Under the pieces are notes generated by a model. It saw nothing but the letters and a program-made list of their open reading frames with translations, ran no database searches and had not been told where the DNA came from. This document shows, piece by piece, positions 25,701-32,322 of a stretch of 32,398 nt of DNA. Position numbers and translations under genes: made by a program. Origin of the DNA: DASQGA01 sp038209555 (GTDB lineage: Bacteria > Actinomycetota > Thermoleophilia > Gaiellales > Gaiellaceae); NCBI GenBank assembly GCA_038209555.1, contig JBBQXP010000026.1:1-32398 (forward strand), given 5' to 3'. Every line of letters starts with the position of its first letter. Position 1 is the first letter of the stretch.

Positions 25701-25970
25701 TCCCGGGTAACCCGCCCGGGCGAGCCAGTCGGCTGCCCAGGGGAGGTTCTTCGCCACCATGTGGAGGCTTCCGAGCACGAGAAAGCCGCCCCCGGCGAGG
25801 AAGTACTTGGGCAGCCTGCGATCGTGCGCGGCCAACTCCTCTTCGGGGTAGGGCTCGGTCCGGATCGGCGGCTCCTTCCCGGGTAGGAGCCGCCACACGG
25901 CCGCCAGGACCACGATGCCGAAGGCCACGAAGGTGAGGAATTGCAGCGTCGACAGATGCTGCGTGTACAC
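22755..25970 (-). CDS. 1071-residue oxidase-like fusion membrane protein with a triplicated 4-span unit
   Basis: Residues 50-530 hold about 12 spans resembling a haem-copper oxidase subunit I (CcoN/NorB class) built of three alike units. Each unit carries a His near the same place: His100 (SNTHVMIIGGG), His265/His267 (DPISHAHVNL) and His422 (NLHAQLNMLGG). VGTVQGVIQ (233-241) repeats as VGTLQGPVQ (391-399). The His-His pair for copper seen in the neighbouring CcoN is absent; only His323 (LGFHEG) lies near. After a basic linker come about four spans (564-690), a soluble domain (692-830) and about seven spans (835-1048). I know no named family with this full layout. GTG 25970 is chosen as it follows the stop of the previous gene by 11 bases; a longer frame would overlap that gene. 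Confidence 0.75.
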   Translation of the reverse strand: MYTQHLSTLQFLTFVAFGIVVLAAVWRLLPGKEPPIRTEPYPEEELAAHDRRLPKYFLAGGGFLVLGSLHMVAKNLPWAADWLARAGYPGHLVRDLSNTHVMIIGGGTLIVSGLTWYALPRMVGRPLASEGLAHGAFWFTAAGLLVFYIALVANGIAMGRLVAHGWEYEAAKEHMGKLYRVPVGMGAGVMGIGYWCFAANVMLTAFQGRLVRCPKPAGHLWKFLGAGAAGLTVGTVQGVIQVQPTHADWLYRAGHAGEWIDPISHAHVNLVTGLTMLTAGVLFYLLPLLGAVAPSRRLANACFTALLGGSLAFYAAALYLGFHEGRLVVDGGLTPEQAEEATPLHAVLIMTGGTAMLLGFWLFLVTVVRAVRPARGPARAFVLAGCGALAVGTLQGPVQAFPAVNELLERGGEAGEVVVNLHAQLNMLGGLMIVLVGLALLLLAELGVREWPRHARFVLGPAAGGVAVYYAAGIGLSALAASRVAGGETYGHAVAALEPWQALVLVPAALGVLAGFGAFAAAVWSLTAPYREAGRRAVAAVPSIYTGRIPKRVRRRKPAAIAAYELPMGLLGFPGVGWLFAGFPFTATILLLAGPGVAWALIPLASTPFANVPFQGLGIAPELVWLPTSTLVSAAFLYRAQRRRRIRLLSAPPRRRRRLGGGYRTRVSVALGAIGLLLASIPFVPAVTGIGGSSVRYSYQTGFTSEITGQFLASPRGTIKLFAWRDPQERFPSDALRVHADDVRSLVVRAAAIDRTGAYQLFDLEHGGSVPLAVESHSSRILELAPSGRLTPGRYLFVATHEGMFGGRDFSYLRVVGPGEAVTAVARHPHATAPAVLDAVLPVAASLLAALFAVLLLRSLVRRPAGQKALWATGFALFSVATTCEALAQRHGWNPALFRAYYLAGGVLAVAYLGAGSAWLLLPRRGRDALAGALAVATLAATVSVLLAHVDPTELVRAPSGRPPVNGALAGHAFLWAVALNSLGTLALVGGSVLSIVRRQRVRANLWIAGGALVVAAATGLSRAGDYSFVYLGELVGIALMFAGFTVVGRRRERGPTREPVPEPRAAVPAA

Positions 25971-25981
25971 GGCAGCCGCCG

Positions 25982-26167
25982 CTAGCGCAGGCCGGGCTCG
26001 AGGAAGTAGACGACCAGCGTCCAGACCAGGTACAGCACGACCATCACCGCGAGGATGACCCACGCCCGCGAGACGGCGCGACGCGAGTGGCGCACGTCCT
26101 CGCCCACGTCGCGGTAGCCCATGAGGGGCCGGGCCGGGCGGCCCAAACGGCGCGGCTCGCGGGCCAT
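25982..26167 (-). CDS. Single-span small membrane protein (61 aa)
   Basis: A short basic N-terminus (REPRRLGRPARP), then one membrane helix at about 34-56 (AWVILAVMVVLYLVWTLVVY). Its size and place in an oxidase operon recall CcoQ/CcoS-type accessory peptides, but there is no clear sequence match. The ATG shares one base with the stop of the ABM-type gene (TGATG). An inner ATG (MGYRDVGED) would give 46 residues. Confidence 0.7.
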   Translation of the reverse strand: MAREPRRLGRPARPLMGYRDVGEDVRHSRRAVSRAWVILAVMVVLYLVWTLVVYFLEPGLR

Positions 26168-26490
26168 CAGAAGACCTTCTCCATCGTCAGGCTCCTCTCG
26201 ATCTCGATCTCGAGGCCGTCGCCGAAGTCGGCAAGCAGCCGTTCGAATGTGTAGCCGCGTTCGAGGAACGCCTCGAGCTGGACGTAGGTGTCCCAGGTCG
26301 TGTAGCAGTGGACGCGCACGTCGCCGTCGGCCTCGACGCGAACGAAGACGTCGAAGCTCTGACAGCCCGGGTACTCCTGGACGTGGCCCTTGAGCGCCTG
26401 GAGGGAAGCGTAGAGCGCCGGCCAGTCGGCGGCCGGGACGAGGGCCTCGGTAGCGCTCGAGTAGGCGACGTACGGCGGCGCGGCGGCCAT
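26167..26490 (-). CDS. Small ABM-like (dimeric alpha-beta barrel) protein
   Basis: A 107-residue soluble protein with the pattern of antibiotic-biosynthesis-monooxygenase-type ferredoxin folds: a Tyr-Pro-Gly turn (VQEYPGCQSFDVFVR), a beta strand (DVRVHCYTTWDTYVQLEAFL) and a closing acidic strand (GLEIEIERSLTMEKVF). Members bind haem or small aromatic molecules or act as monooxygenases. In this operon a haem-linked role is possible but unproven. Start and stop each share a base with the neighbouring genes (TGATG). Confidence 0.65.
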   Translation of the reverse strand: MAAAPPYVAYSSATEALVPAADWPALYASLQALKGHVQEYPGCQSFDVFVRVEADGDVRVHCYTTWDTYVQLEAFLERGYTFERLLADFGDGLEIEIERSLTMEKVF

Positions 26491-26837
26491 CAGAACTTCT
26501 GTCCCCAGACGAGGTGCCCGACGATGAGCGCGACCGCGAAAACGACGATCATGCCCGTGAAGAGGAGGAAGAAGCCGGTCGCCGGACCGGCCGCCTCCGT
26601 CGTCCAGCCGCCGAAGCTGTCGAGGGGGTAGATCCCCGCGCGGTGGCGGGTCGTCCGGTACTGCCGTACCCAGAGGAGGAGCAGTACGGCGAGGACGACG
26701 ACGAAGCCCCAGAGCCAGGCGAGCGAGAGCCAGTCGACGTGCCATGTCTCGACCCGCCCCTGCGTCTCGTGGTGGCCCTGCAGGTAGAGGTAGAAGTCCC
26801 GCGCGTCGTTCGGCGAGTCACCGCTCGGCATCGACAT
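26490..26837 (-). CDS. Two-span membrane protein of the oxidase operon
   Basis: A 115-residue protein with spans at about 37-58 (LSLAWLWGFVVVLAVLLLLW) and 86-110 (ATGFFLLFTGMIVVFAVALI). Between them is a short loop with GIYPLDSFGGWTTE. Its N-terminus holds GHHETQGRVETWHVDW. It is probably a small structural subunit of the oxidase; I do not recognise the family. The start overlaps the end of the previous gene by 20 bases; ATG 26831 is an equal choice. Confidence 0.72.
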   Translation of the reverse strand: MSMPSGDSPNDARDFYLYLQGHHETQGRVETWHVDWLSLAWLWGFVVVLAVLLLLWVRQYRTTRHRAGIYPLDSFGGWTTEAAGPATGFFLLFTGMIVVFAVALIVGHLVWGQKF

Positions 26838-27126
26838 CGTCCCACTCCTCCTCGTCGAAGGCCCATTCGGGCGTGTAGTAGTCCGGCTCGTGGATCCGGA
26901 GCGGGATGCTCGCCTGCTGCTCGAGGTTGTGGAAGTGCCCCGCCTTCCAGGCCCAGAGGAAACCGGCGAGCGCGACGCCCGCGAAGATGAAGAAGGTCTC
27001 GAGCATCCAGTCGACCATCACCCAGCGCGACTGGTCGGTCTCCGGCGCTTCGTGCGCCCAGGCGGCCGTGGGCGCCATGAGCGCGGCGAGAACGGCGAGC
27101 ATGAGGATGCCGAGACCGCGTCTCAT
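26818..27126 (-). CDS. Signal-bearing single-span membrane protein, oxidase operon
   Basis: A 102-residue protein. It has a signal peptide (1-24, cleavage AWA-HE), a second span at about 38-60 (VDWMLETFFIFAGVALAGFL) and a cytosolic acidic tail (TPEWAFDEEEWDDVDAER). The His-rich start of the tail (KAGHFHNLEQQ) is notable. Its position after the c-haem subunit suggests a small oxidase subunit analogous to CcoQ or subunit IIa. The ATG overlaps the stop of the c-haem gene (ATGA). Confidence 0.72.
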   Translation of the reverse strand: MRRGLGILMLAVLAALMAPTAAWAHEAPETDQSRWVMVDWMLETFFIFAGVALAGFLWAWKAGHFHNLEQQASIPLRIHEPDYYTPEWAFDEEEWDDVDAER

Positions 27127-28562
27127 TGCTGGCCCGGAACGGTCGGCGGGATCGCCTTCTGGGCCTCCGGCGGCAGCTTGCCGCCACGCGCCTTCGCCTC
27201 GGCCCAGGCCCGGTCGAGGAGATCCTCGTAGATCGACTGGATCCCGGCGGCGGCGTCCTCGAGGTCGAGCGGCGTCTCGAGGCCGTCGACCAAGACCTTG
27301 TCAACCGGGGCGAGGCCCGGGAAGATCCGCATCGCCTCCTGCATGTAGGGATCGGTGACCGGCTCCTCGGCAAAGGACGCGTTCCCTTCGAGGGGCTGGT
27401 TCTTCGCGACCCAGGCGAGCAACTCCTCGCTCGGCTTCCAGACGATGTAGTCCCCCGGCTCGGGGACGACATTCGGGTCGAGCGTCCCGTTCGGGATCGT
27501 CTTCAGGAAGAGGACGACTCGCCAGATGTCGTCCACCGAAAGCCTTTCGCCGAAGTTCTCCATCGCCGTCCCCGGCCACCCGTGGAGGACCCGGTAGTAG
27601 AAGTCGCCGGGTCCGGTGTCTGCGCCGCAGCACTGGTCGTCGGCGTCGTCGAACGGGAGCGGCGGCGGTGAGAGGAAGGTCGCGGCGGGCCCCTTGCCGT
27701 TCCCGTTCACGTTGTGACAGCCGCCGCAGCGCTGGAGGTAGATCTCCTTGCCGCGGAGCAGGTTGGCCTCGGTCACGGCGAGCGGGTTGCCGGCAAGCCA
27801 GTAGCTCCGGTCGATCTGAGCGAGGTTCGGTGCCTCCGCGAGTTGGTCCTTCGGGACGATGCTGGGCGCACCCTCGACCGGCTCCTGCTCTTTGACGATC
27901 GGCTTGTTCGCTCCCTGGAACCCTTTGTAAGGCTCGGGAAACGCCTGCACCGTCAGCACGAGGTGCTTGGCGTACAGCTGTCCTGCGTAGCGGAGGAGAC
28001 CCGACTTGCCGCTCCGGGTCTCGACGTACGTGACGAGCTGCTCGACCTGGCTGTCCGAGAACAGCGCTTTCATTGGCGGCATGAGCGAAAGGGGGTCAGC
28101 GAAGCGCGGGTCGTAGAAGTGCATACGTTGCCAGTCGTCCGGATGCCAGCCGGACTCCTGCGAGAGGTCGGGCCCGGTCCGCTCAGTGCCGAGCAGGTTT
28201 GGCGACTGGTCGCTCCCGTAAAAGTCGCCCGGCTGGGAGACCTTCGGGTAGAGGAAGTAGAGCCCGGCTCGCACATCCTGCGGCCGCGAGTAGCCGGAGT
28301 GACAGACGTAGCAGCCGTTCGCTGCGAAGAGGTTCCGGCCTTTCACTGCCTGGTCGGAGAGCGGCGCCCAGTCGTCCGAGGGCGGCGGGTCGAACGTGTT
28401 GATCGGAAGGACGACGACGATGAAGACGACGGTGAAGAACGCGATCAGTCCACCCAGGCCGGCGACCAGCGGAGTGATGAGCATCCGCTCGGGCGGATGG
28501 GGCGCCCAGCCTCGCGGAGCCCGGGGGCCGTTCTCGTCCTCGCGGGGGTCGTCGTCCGCCAC
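27123..28562 (-). CDS. CcoO-like membrane cytochrome c with an extra c-haem domain
   Basis: A 479-residue subunit. One N-terminal span (28-53) is followed by a CcoO/FixO-type domain with C84-Y-V-C-H88. Its features are GYSRPQDVRAG, GPDLSQESGWHPDDW and SLMPPMKALFSD (Met161 ligand region). A second cytochrome c domain has C279-G-G-C-H283 and MENFGERLS. In classic cbb3 oxidases these are separate proteins CcoO and CcoP; here one chain carries both functions, with a single haem in the second part. It passes electrons to CcoN. GTG 28562 is chosen, 4 bases after the ccoN stop; a longer frame overlaps ccoN. The tail (about 395-479) is helical and without haem sites. Confidence 0.88.
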   Translation of the reverse strand: MADDDPREDENGPRAPRGWAPHPPERMLITPLVAGLGGLIAFFTVVFIVVVLPINTFDPPPSDDWAPLSDQAVKGRNLFAANGCYVCHSGYSRPQDVRAGLYFLYPKVSQPGDFYGSDQSPNLLGTERTGPDLSQESGWHPDDWQRMHFYDPRFADPLSLMPPMKALFSDSQVEQLVTYVETRSGKSGLLRYAGQLYAKHLVLTVQAFPEPYKGFQGANKPIVKEQEPVEGAPSIVPKDQLAEAPNLAQIDRSYWLAGNPLAVTEANLLRGKEIYLQRCGGCHNVNGNGKGPAATFLSPPPLPFDDADDQCCGADTGPGDFYYRVLHGWPGTAMENFGERLSVDDIWRVVLFLKTIPNGTLDPNVVPEPGDYIVWKPSEELLAWVAKNQPLEGNASFAEEPVTDPYMQEAMRIFPGLAPVDKVLVDGLETPLDLEDAAAGIQSIYEDLLDRAWAEAKARGGKLPPEAQKAIPPTVPGQQ

Positions 28563-28566
28563 GGCG

Positions 28567-30069
28567 CTATCCCGGGAGCGGAGGCACAACCGCCTCCGCC
28601 ACCCTCATTGTCTCGGCTCGACGGCGATCCTCCGTGTTCGTGAACATGGTCATGCCGATGTTCACGATCTGCACGATCCCGGAGATCACGATCATGGCGC
28701 CGAAGATCCCGCGCGCGATGTAGTAGGCGTGGAGCTGCGGGAGCACGTTGACCTCGGGGATCCCGTCGGCCCAGCTGAAGCCCTGCTGGAAGCCCGCGAG
28801 CGTGAGCACGCTGAAAAAGCCGGTGAAGCCGACGGTGATGAGCCAGTACTGCCATTCCGTTAGGGTTCGGCTCCAGAGGGGGCGCGCCCAGACCTGGGCG
28901 ACGATGTAGTCGATCACGCCCATCCCGAGGATCGTGAACGCTCCGAGCAGGGCAAGATGCGCGTGCGCGACGACGAAGTTCGTGAAGTGCTGGAGCTTGT
29001 TGAACGGCTGGATCGCCTCGAACGCGCCCTGGATGTTCACGAGGAAGTAGAAGAAGAACGCGGTCAGGGTGAAGCGCAGGGGTAAGTTCGTGAAGAACTT
29101 CTCCCAGTTGCCCTTCATCGTCCCGAGGATGTTGATCGTGAAGGCGAAGACCGGGATGAGCAGCGCCCACGACGACACCTCGGCGATCGTCTTCAGCCAG
29201 GAGGGCGTCGGCGACTGCAGGATGTGGTGGTCGCCCACCCCCGTGTAGAGGAACGCCATCCCCCAGAACGAGACGAGCGAGAGGGTATAGCTCGCGAGGG
29301 GCGTGTTCGTGATCCGCGGGACCATGTAGTACGTGATCGCGATCAGCATCGGCGTGAGCCAGAGTCCGAAGAGGTTGTGGGCGTACCACCAGTTCAGCAT
29401 CGCGTCCGACAGGCTGTTCGAGAGGGCGCCCGAGGGCGCGCTCCAGATGTCGCCGGGGCGCCAGATCACGTTCCCGATCGCGTAGTCGACGGCAAGCCAG
29501 AGCGGGCTGGCGATGAAGAACCAGACCGAGACGTAGATCGGCCGGATCGTCCGGATGCGGACGGTCGCGAGGACGTTCACGATGTTGGCCGACCAGATAA
29601 GGATCAGGAGGATGTCGATCGGCCAGATGTACTCGGCGTACTCGCGACCCTGACTGTGCCCTGTGAGGAGGCTGGCGACTCCGAGCACCAGCATGAGGTT
29701 CCAGGCCCACGCGGACCAGACTCCGAGCCGTTCGCTCCACATCGAGCGCGTGCCGACGAGCCGCGGCAGCATGTAAAAGAGCGCCCCGAAGTACATCATC
29801 GTGAGCCACGCGAGGATGACCCCACTCACGTGCGAGGGACGGACCCGGCTGAAGGCGAGCCACGAGATGTTCCCGAAAGCCTCGGGCGTAACGAACTCGG
29901 TCGCCAGAACCAGGCCGAAGAGGTCGACGACCGTCAGCCAGATGATCGCCGAGATGAGCCAGTGGCGGGCGGCCCGGTCCGGAAATGGCCGCACCGGTCG
30001 CTCTGTGACCGGTGCCTCGAGGATCGCAGCGCCGGGGGAGAAGGTCTGCTCTGCCGTTGGCTCGGCCAT
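28567..30069 (-). CDS. ccoN: cbb3-type cytochrome oxidase subunit I (CcoN-like)
   Basis: A 500-residue, 12-span haem-copper oxidase subunit I of the C class, reducing oxygen (or nitric oxide) at a haem-copper centre. Ligands are visible: His80 (PSHVSGV) and His371 for the low-spin haem, His369 (VVAHAHLALLG) for the active-site haem, and His231 (WWYAHNLFG), His281 and His282 (GDHHIL) for copper. Tyr275 in FLYTGVGDHH sits where cbb3 oxidases carry their cross-linked tyrosine. It is the first gene of the operon; its ATG is 96 bases from the divergent response regulator, with candidate operators between. Oxidase rather than NO reductase is favoured by the tyrosine. Confidence 0.92.
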   Translation of the reverse strand: MAEPTAEQTFSPGAAILEAPVTERPVRPFPDRAARHWLISAIIWLTVVDLFGLVLATEFVTPEAFGNISWLAFSRVRPSHVSGVILAWLTMMYFGALFYMLPRLVGTRSMWSERLGVWSAWAWNLMLVLGVASLLTGHSQGREYAEYIWPIDILLILIWSANIVNVLATVRIRTIRPIYVSVWFFIASPLWLAVDYAIGNVIWRPGDIWSAPSGALSNSLSDAMLNWWYAHNLFGLWLTPMLIAITYYMVPRITNTPLASYTLSLVSFWGMAFLYTGVGDHHILQSPTPSWLKTIAEVSSWALLIPVFAFTINILGTMKGNWEKFFTNLPLRFTLTAFFFYFLVNIQGAFEAIQPFNKLQHFTNFVVAHAHLALLGAFTILGMGVIDYIVAQVWARPLWSRTLTEWQYWLITVGFTGFFSVLTLAGFQQGFSWADGIPEVNVLPQLHAYYIARGIFGAMIVISGIVQIVNIGMTMFTNTEDRRRAETMRVAEAVVPPLPG

Positions 30070-30115
30070 GCTGCCGAGCCGACCGTAAACGGCGGGCGCG
30101 GGCGGGTCGGCGTAA

Positions 30116-30153
30116 ATGACCAGACCGTCATCGGGCGGTCATATGCACGTCAT
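30116..30153. promoter_or_regulatory. Operator candidate: three GTCAT repeats at 11-bp steps plus inverted copy
   Basis: GTCAT occurs at 30127-30131, 30138-30142 and 30149-30153, each exactly 11 bp after the last. An inverted copy ATGAC lies at 30116-30120, so ATGACC and GGTCAT also form an inverted repeat 15 bases apart. It lies between ccoN and the OmpR-type regulator gene. OmpR/PhoB regulators bind direct repeats at 11-bp phasing, so this is the likely autoregulatory and oxidase-control site. Confidence 0.65.
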
Positions 30154-30165
30154 CTTCGCTGCTGT

Positions 30166-30855
30166 ATGGTCGCCTGCAGGAGGTGCCCGAGCCTGCGAAT
30201 CCTGGTCATCGAGGATGAGTCGCGAATCCTTGCGTTCCTCGTGCGCGGCCTCGAGGCGGAGGGATACGCCGTCGACGCGGCCGAGACCGGAGCGGGCGGA
30301 CTCCATCAGGCGTTTCGAGAGGAGTACGACCTCGTCATCCTCGACCTTCTGCTTCCCGGCCTCGACGGCCTGAGCGTTCTCCGCGAGCTGGCGCGAAACC
30401 GGCCCGAGCTACCCATCCTCATCCTCTCCGCCCGGCGCGACCTGGCGACGAGGCTCCGCGGCTTCGAGCTGGGTGCGCGCGACTATCTGGCCAAACCGTT
30501 CTCGTTCGACGAGCTCGTCGCGCGCGTGCGCGTGCAACTCAAGCAGGTCGGAGGGGCGGACGCCCGGGTGCTGCATGCCGGTGCGCTCGCGCTCGACATC
30601 GCACGCAGGGAGGCGAGCATCGGCACGCTGGTCACGAACCTCTCCGATCGGGAGTTTCGCCTCCTGCACCACCTTGTCGAGCACGCGGGCGAGGTCGTAA
30701 GTCGCGAGAGACTTCTCTCCGAGGTCTGGGGGGACAGCTTCGACCCAGGATCGAACGTCGTCGACGTCTGTGTTCGTCGCCTGCGCAAGAAGCTCGGACC
30801 GCAAGCACCGATCGAGACTGTGCGCCATGCGGGCTATCGACTTCGCGCGGCGTAA
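30166..30855 (+). CDS. OmpR/PhoB-family response regulator
   Basis: A two-component DNA-binding regulator. The receiver domain starts LRILVIEDE (acidic pair E-D-E), has phospho-acceptor Asp51 (counting that Leu as residue 1; VILDLLLPGLDGL), and carries the conserved LAKPFS lysine. The C-terminal winged helix includes LSDREFRLLHHLVEHAGEVV, and VDVCVRRLRKKLG is the recognition region. The ATG at 30166 has no ribosome site. AGGAGG at 30178-30183 lies 9 bases before CTG 30193, which starts exactly at the usual family N-terminus, so CTG may be the true start. The end overlaps the sensor kinase gene by 29 bases. It probably controls the divergent oxidase operon and itself. Confidence 0.92.
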   Translation: MVACRRCPSLRILVIEDESRILAFLVRGLEAEGYAVDAAETGAGGLHQAFREEYDLVILDLLLPGLDGLSVLRELARNRPELPILILSARRDLATRLRGFELGARDYLAKPFSFDELVARVRVQLKQVGGADARVLHAGALALDIARREASIGTLVTNLSDREFRLLHHLVEHAGEVVSRERLLSEVWGDSFDPGSNVVDVCVRRLRKKLGPQAPIETVRHAGYRLRAA

Positions 30856-31897
30856 GATCGTCGAGCTCGTCTGGCTCGTCTTCGCGGCCGCGAACCTCGT
30901 CGCCATGGCCCTGTGGCCGACCTGGGAGACGATCCCCTTTCACTTCATCTGGGTCAGCCTCACCCTGCTCTACGGCTTCCGAGTGTGGCGGCCGCTCGCC
31001 ACCTATCCGCTCCTCGTGATCGTCGCCCTCGCGACTGGGAGCCTCATCCTCGCCGACACCTACCGGGGCGAGCAGCTCTGGGGGGAGCTCTTCGAGGTGC
31101 CGCTGATGTCGGCGATGTTCCTCGCGATGATGTGGCACGCGCGCCGGCGCCAGGACGCGCTGAACGTGGTCGAACGGCTCGCGGACGAGCGGGCGTCGGT
31201 CCTCCGGCGGCAGGAGCAGTTCCTCCATGACCTCTCGCATGAGCTGCGGACGCCGGTGACGATCGCCCGTGGCCACCTCGAGGTCCTCGATCGCCTCGAC
31301 GGCGCTCCGGCTCCGGAGGTCGCCGTCGCCCTCGACGAGCTCGGCCGGATCGAACGAATCGTCGACCGCCTGCTCCTGCTCGCGAAGGCTGACCAGCCCG
31401 ACTTTGTCCTCACGACCGAGCTCGCGGTTGAGCCGTTCCTCGAGGACGTCTTCATGCGCTGGTCCGAGGTGGCGCCGCGCGCGTGGCGGCTCGGCCGGCT
31501 GGCGATAGGAACGCTGCAGGCGGACCCCGACGGCCTCCGGATAGCGCTCGACGAGCTGCTGGAGAACGCCGTCAAGTACACCGACGCCCACGACCTCATC
31601 GAGCTGCGGTCGCGGGGGTCTGGCGGCCAGCTCGTGATCGAGGTCGCCGACCATGGCTGCGGCGTCCCGTCCGAGGCGGGCGAGCTCATCTTCGACCGCT
31701 TCTCCCGCGCCGACGCGGCTCGATCGCGGACGGAAGGCGGCGTCGGTCTCGGGCTCACGATCGTCGACGCAATCGCCAAGGCGCACGGTGGGCGCTGCAC
31801 GCTCGAGCGGTCGCGCTCGGGCGCCACCTTTGCCCTCCGGCTTCCCGGCTTCCAGGCGGCATCGGTTCGCATCCCGGTTCCGGCGACCCGGGTCTAG
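30827..31897 (+). CDS. Sensor histidine kinase
   Basis: A 356-residue membrane sensor kinase, partner of the regulator upstream. It has spans at about 11-30, 38-50, 58-76 and 92-104 with almost no external domain, suggesting it senses membrane or redox state. The phospho-accepting His138 lies in HDLSHELRTPVT. The ATPase domain has LDELLENAVKYT (N box), VADHGCGVP (G1), IFDRFSRAD (F box) and GGVGLGLTIVDAI (G2). All boxes are intact. The ATG lies inside the regulator's 3' end, in another frame, so translation is coupled. Being adjacent to the oxidase operon suggests control of respiration, unproven. Confidence 0.92.
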   Translation: MRAIDFARRKIVELVWLVFAAANLVAMALWPTWETIPFHFIWVSLTLLYGFRVWRPLATYPLLVIVALATGSLILADTYRGEQLWGELFEVPLMSAMFLAMMWHARRRQDALNVVERLADERASVLRRQEQFLHDLSHELRTPVTIARGHLEVLDRLDGAPAPEVAVALDELGRIERIVDRLLLLAKADQPDFVLTTELAVEPFLEDVFMRWSEVAPRAWRLGRLAIGTLQADPDGLRIALDELLENAVKYTDAHDLIELRSRGSGGQLVIEVADHGCGVPSEAGELIFDRFSRADAARSRTEGGVGLGLTIVDAIAKAHGGRCTLERSRSGATFALRLPGFQAASVRIPVPATRV

Positions 31898-32019
31898 CCC
31901 GAACGATTCCCCGTAGCGCACGCCGCAAAAGAGCTCAGAGACCTCTTATCTCGGTCACAGCTGGCTCTCAGGTGGCGTTGCTTTCCTTGGTCCAATCGAT
32001 CTCCGAAGAAAGGAGCGTC

Positions 32020-32199
32020 ATGCACCGCAACAAGCTGTCCACCACTGTCGTCGGCGCCGAGTTCGTGAGCGGCGTGCCGCCCACGCCGGCGGAAACGGCT
32101 GCGGCCGCCGCCCGCTGGGAGCGCCGCGGCATCCTCGGCCGGCTCGTACGCCTCGACGGCCCGGAATTCCCGTTCGATCGACGCAACCCGGCTGCCTGA
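32020..32199 (+). CDS. Small protein of unknown function (59 aa)
   Basis: A 59-residue soluble peptide. AAAGGAG ends 5 bases before the ATG, an excellent ribosome site, which is why I call it real. The sequence has a Thr/Val start (LSTTVVGAEFVSG), an Ala-rich helix (PAETAAAAARWERRGILGRL) and an acidic-aromatic end (DGPEFPFDRRNP). No membrane span or known motif is seen. It lies 122 bases after the kinase gene and may have its own promoter. Confidence 0.65.
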   Translation: MHRNKLSTTVVGAEFVSGVPPTPAETAAAAARWERRGILGRLVRLDGPEFPFDRRNPAA

Positions 32200-32322
32200 A
32201 GCCGCGCGTCCAACTCTCTGACCTTTCTCTCCCCGCTAGGAGCGCTGCCGCGGGAAGCCATCGCTCGGCGATCTGCACCAGACCCTGTCGTAGCGCCACT
32301 CGCCGCATCGTAGAGGTGCGTG

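Noticed and set aside
22755..26063. Start of the large fusion protein at 26063
   Set aside because: It would overlap the 61-residue membrane protein gene, and the added residues are Arg/Pro-rich, unlike a membrane N-terminus.
28445..29863. A 472-codon minus-strand frame inside ccoN
   Set aside because: Same-strand alternate frame, Arg/Pro/His-rich, while the overlapping ccoN has all oxidase ligands.
29224..30165. Long upstream extension of the response regulator frame
   Set aside because: It runs antisense through ccoN and is charged shadow sequence; the regulator starts at 30166 or 30193.
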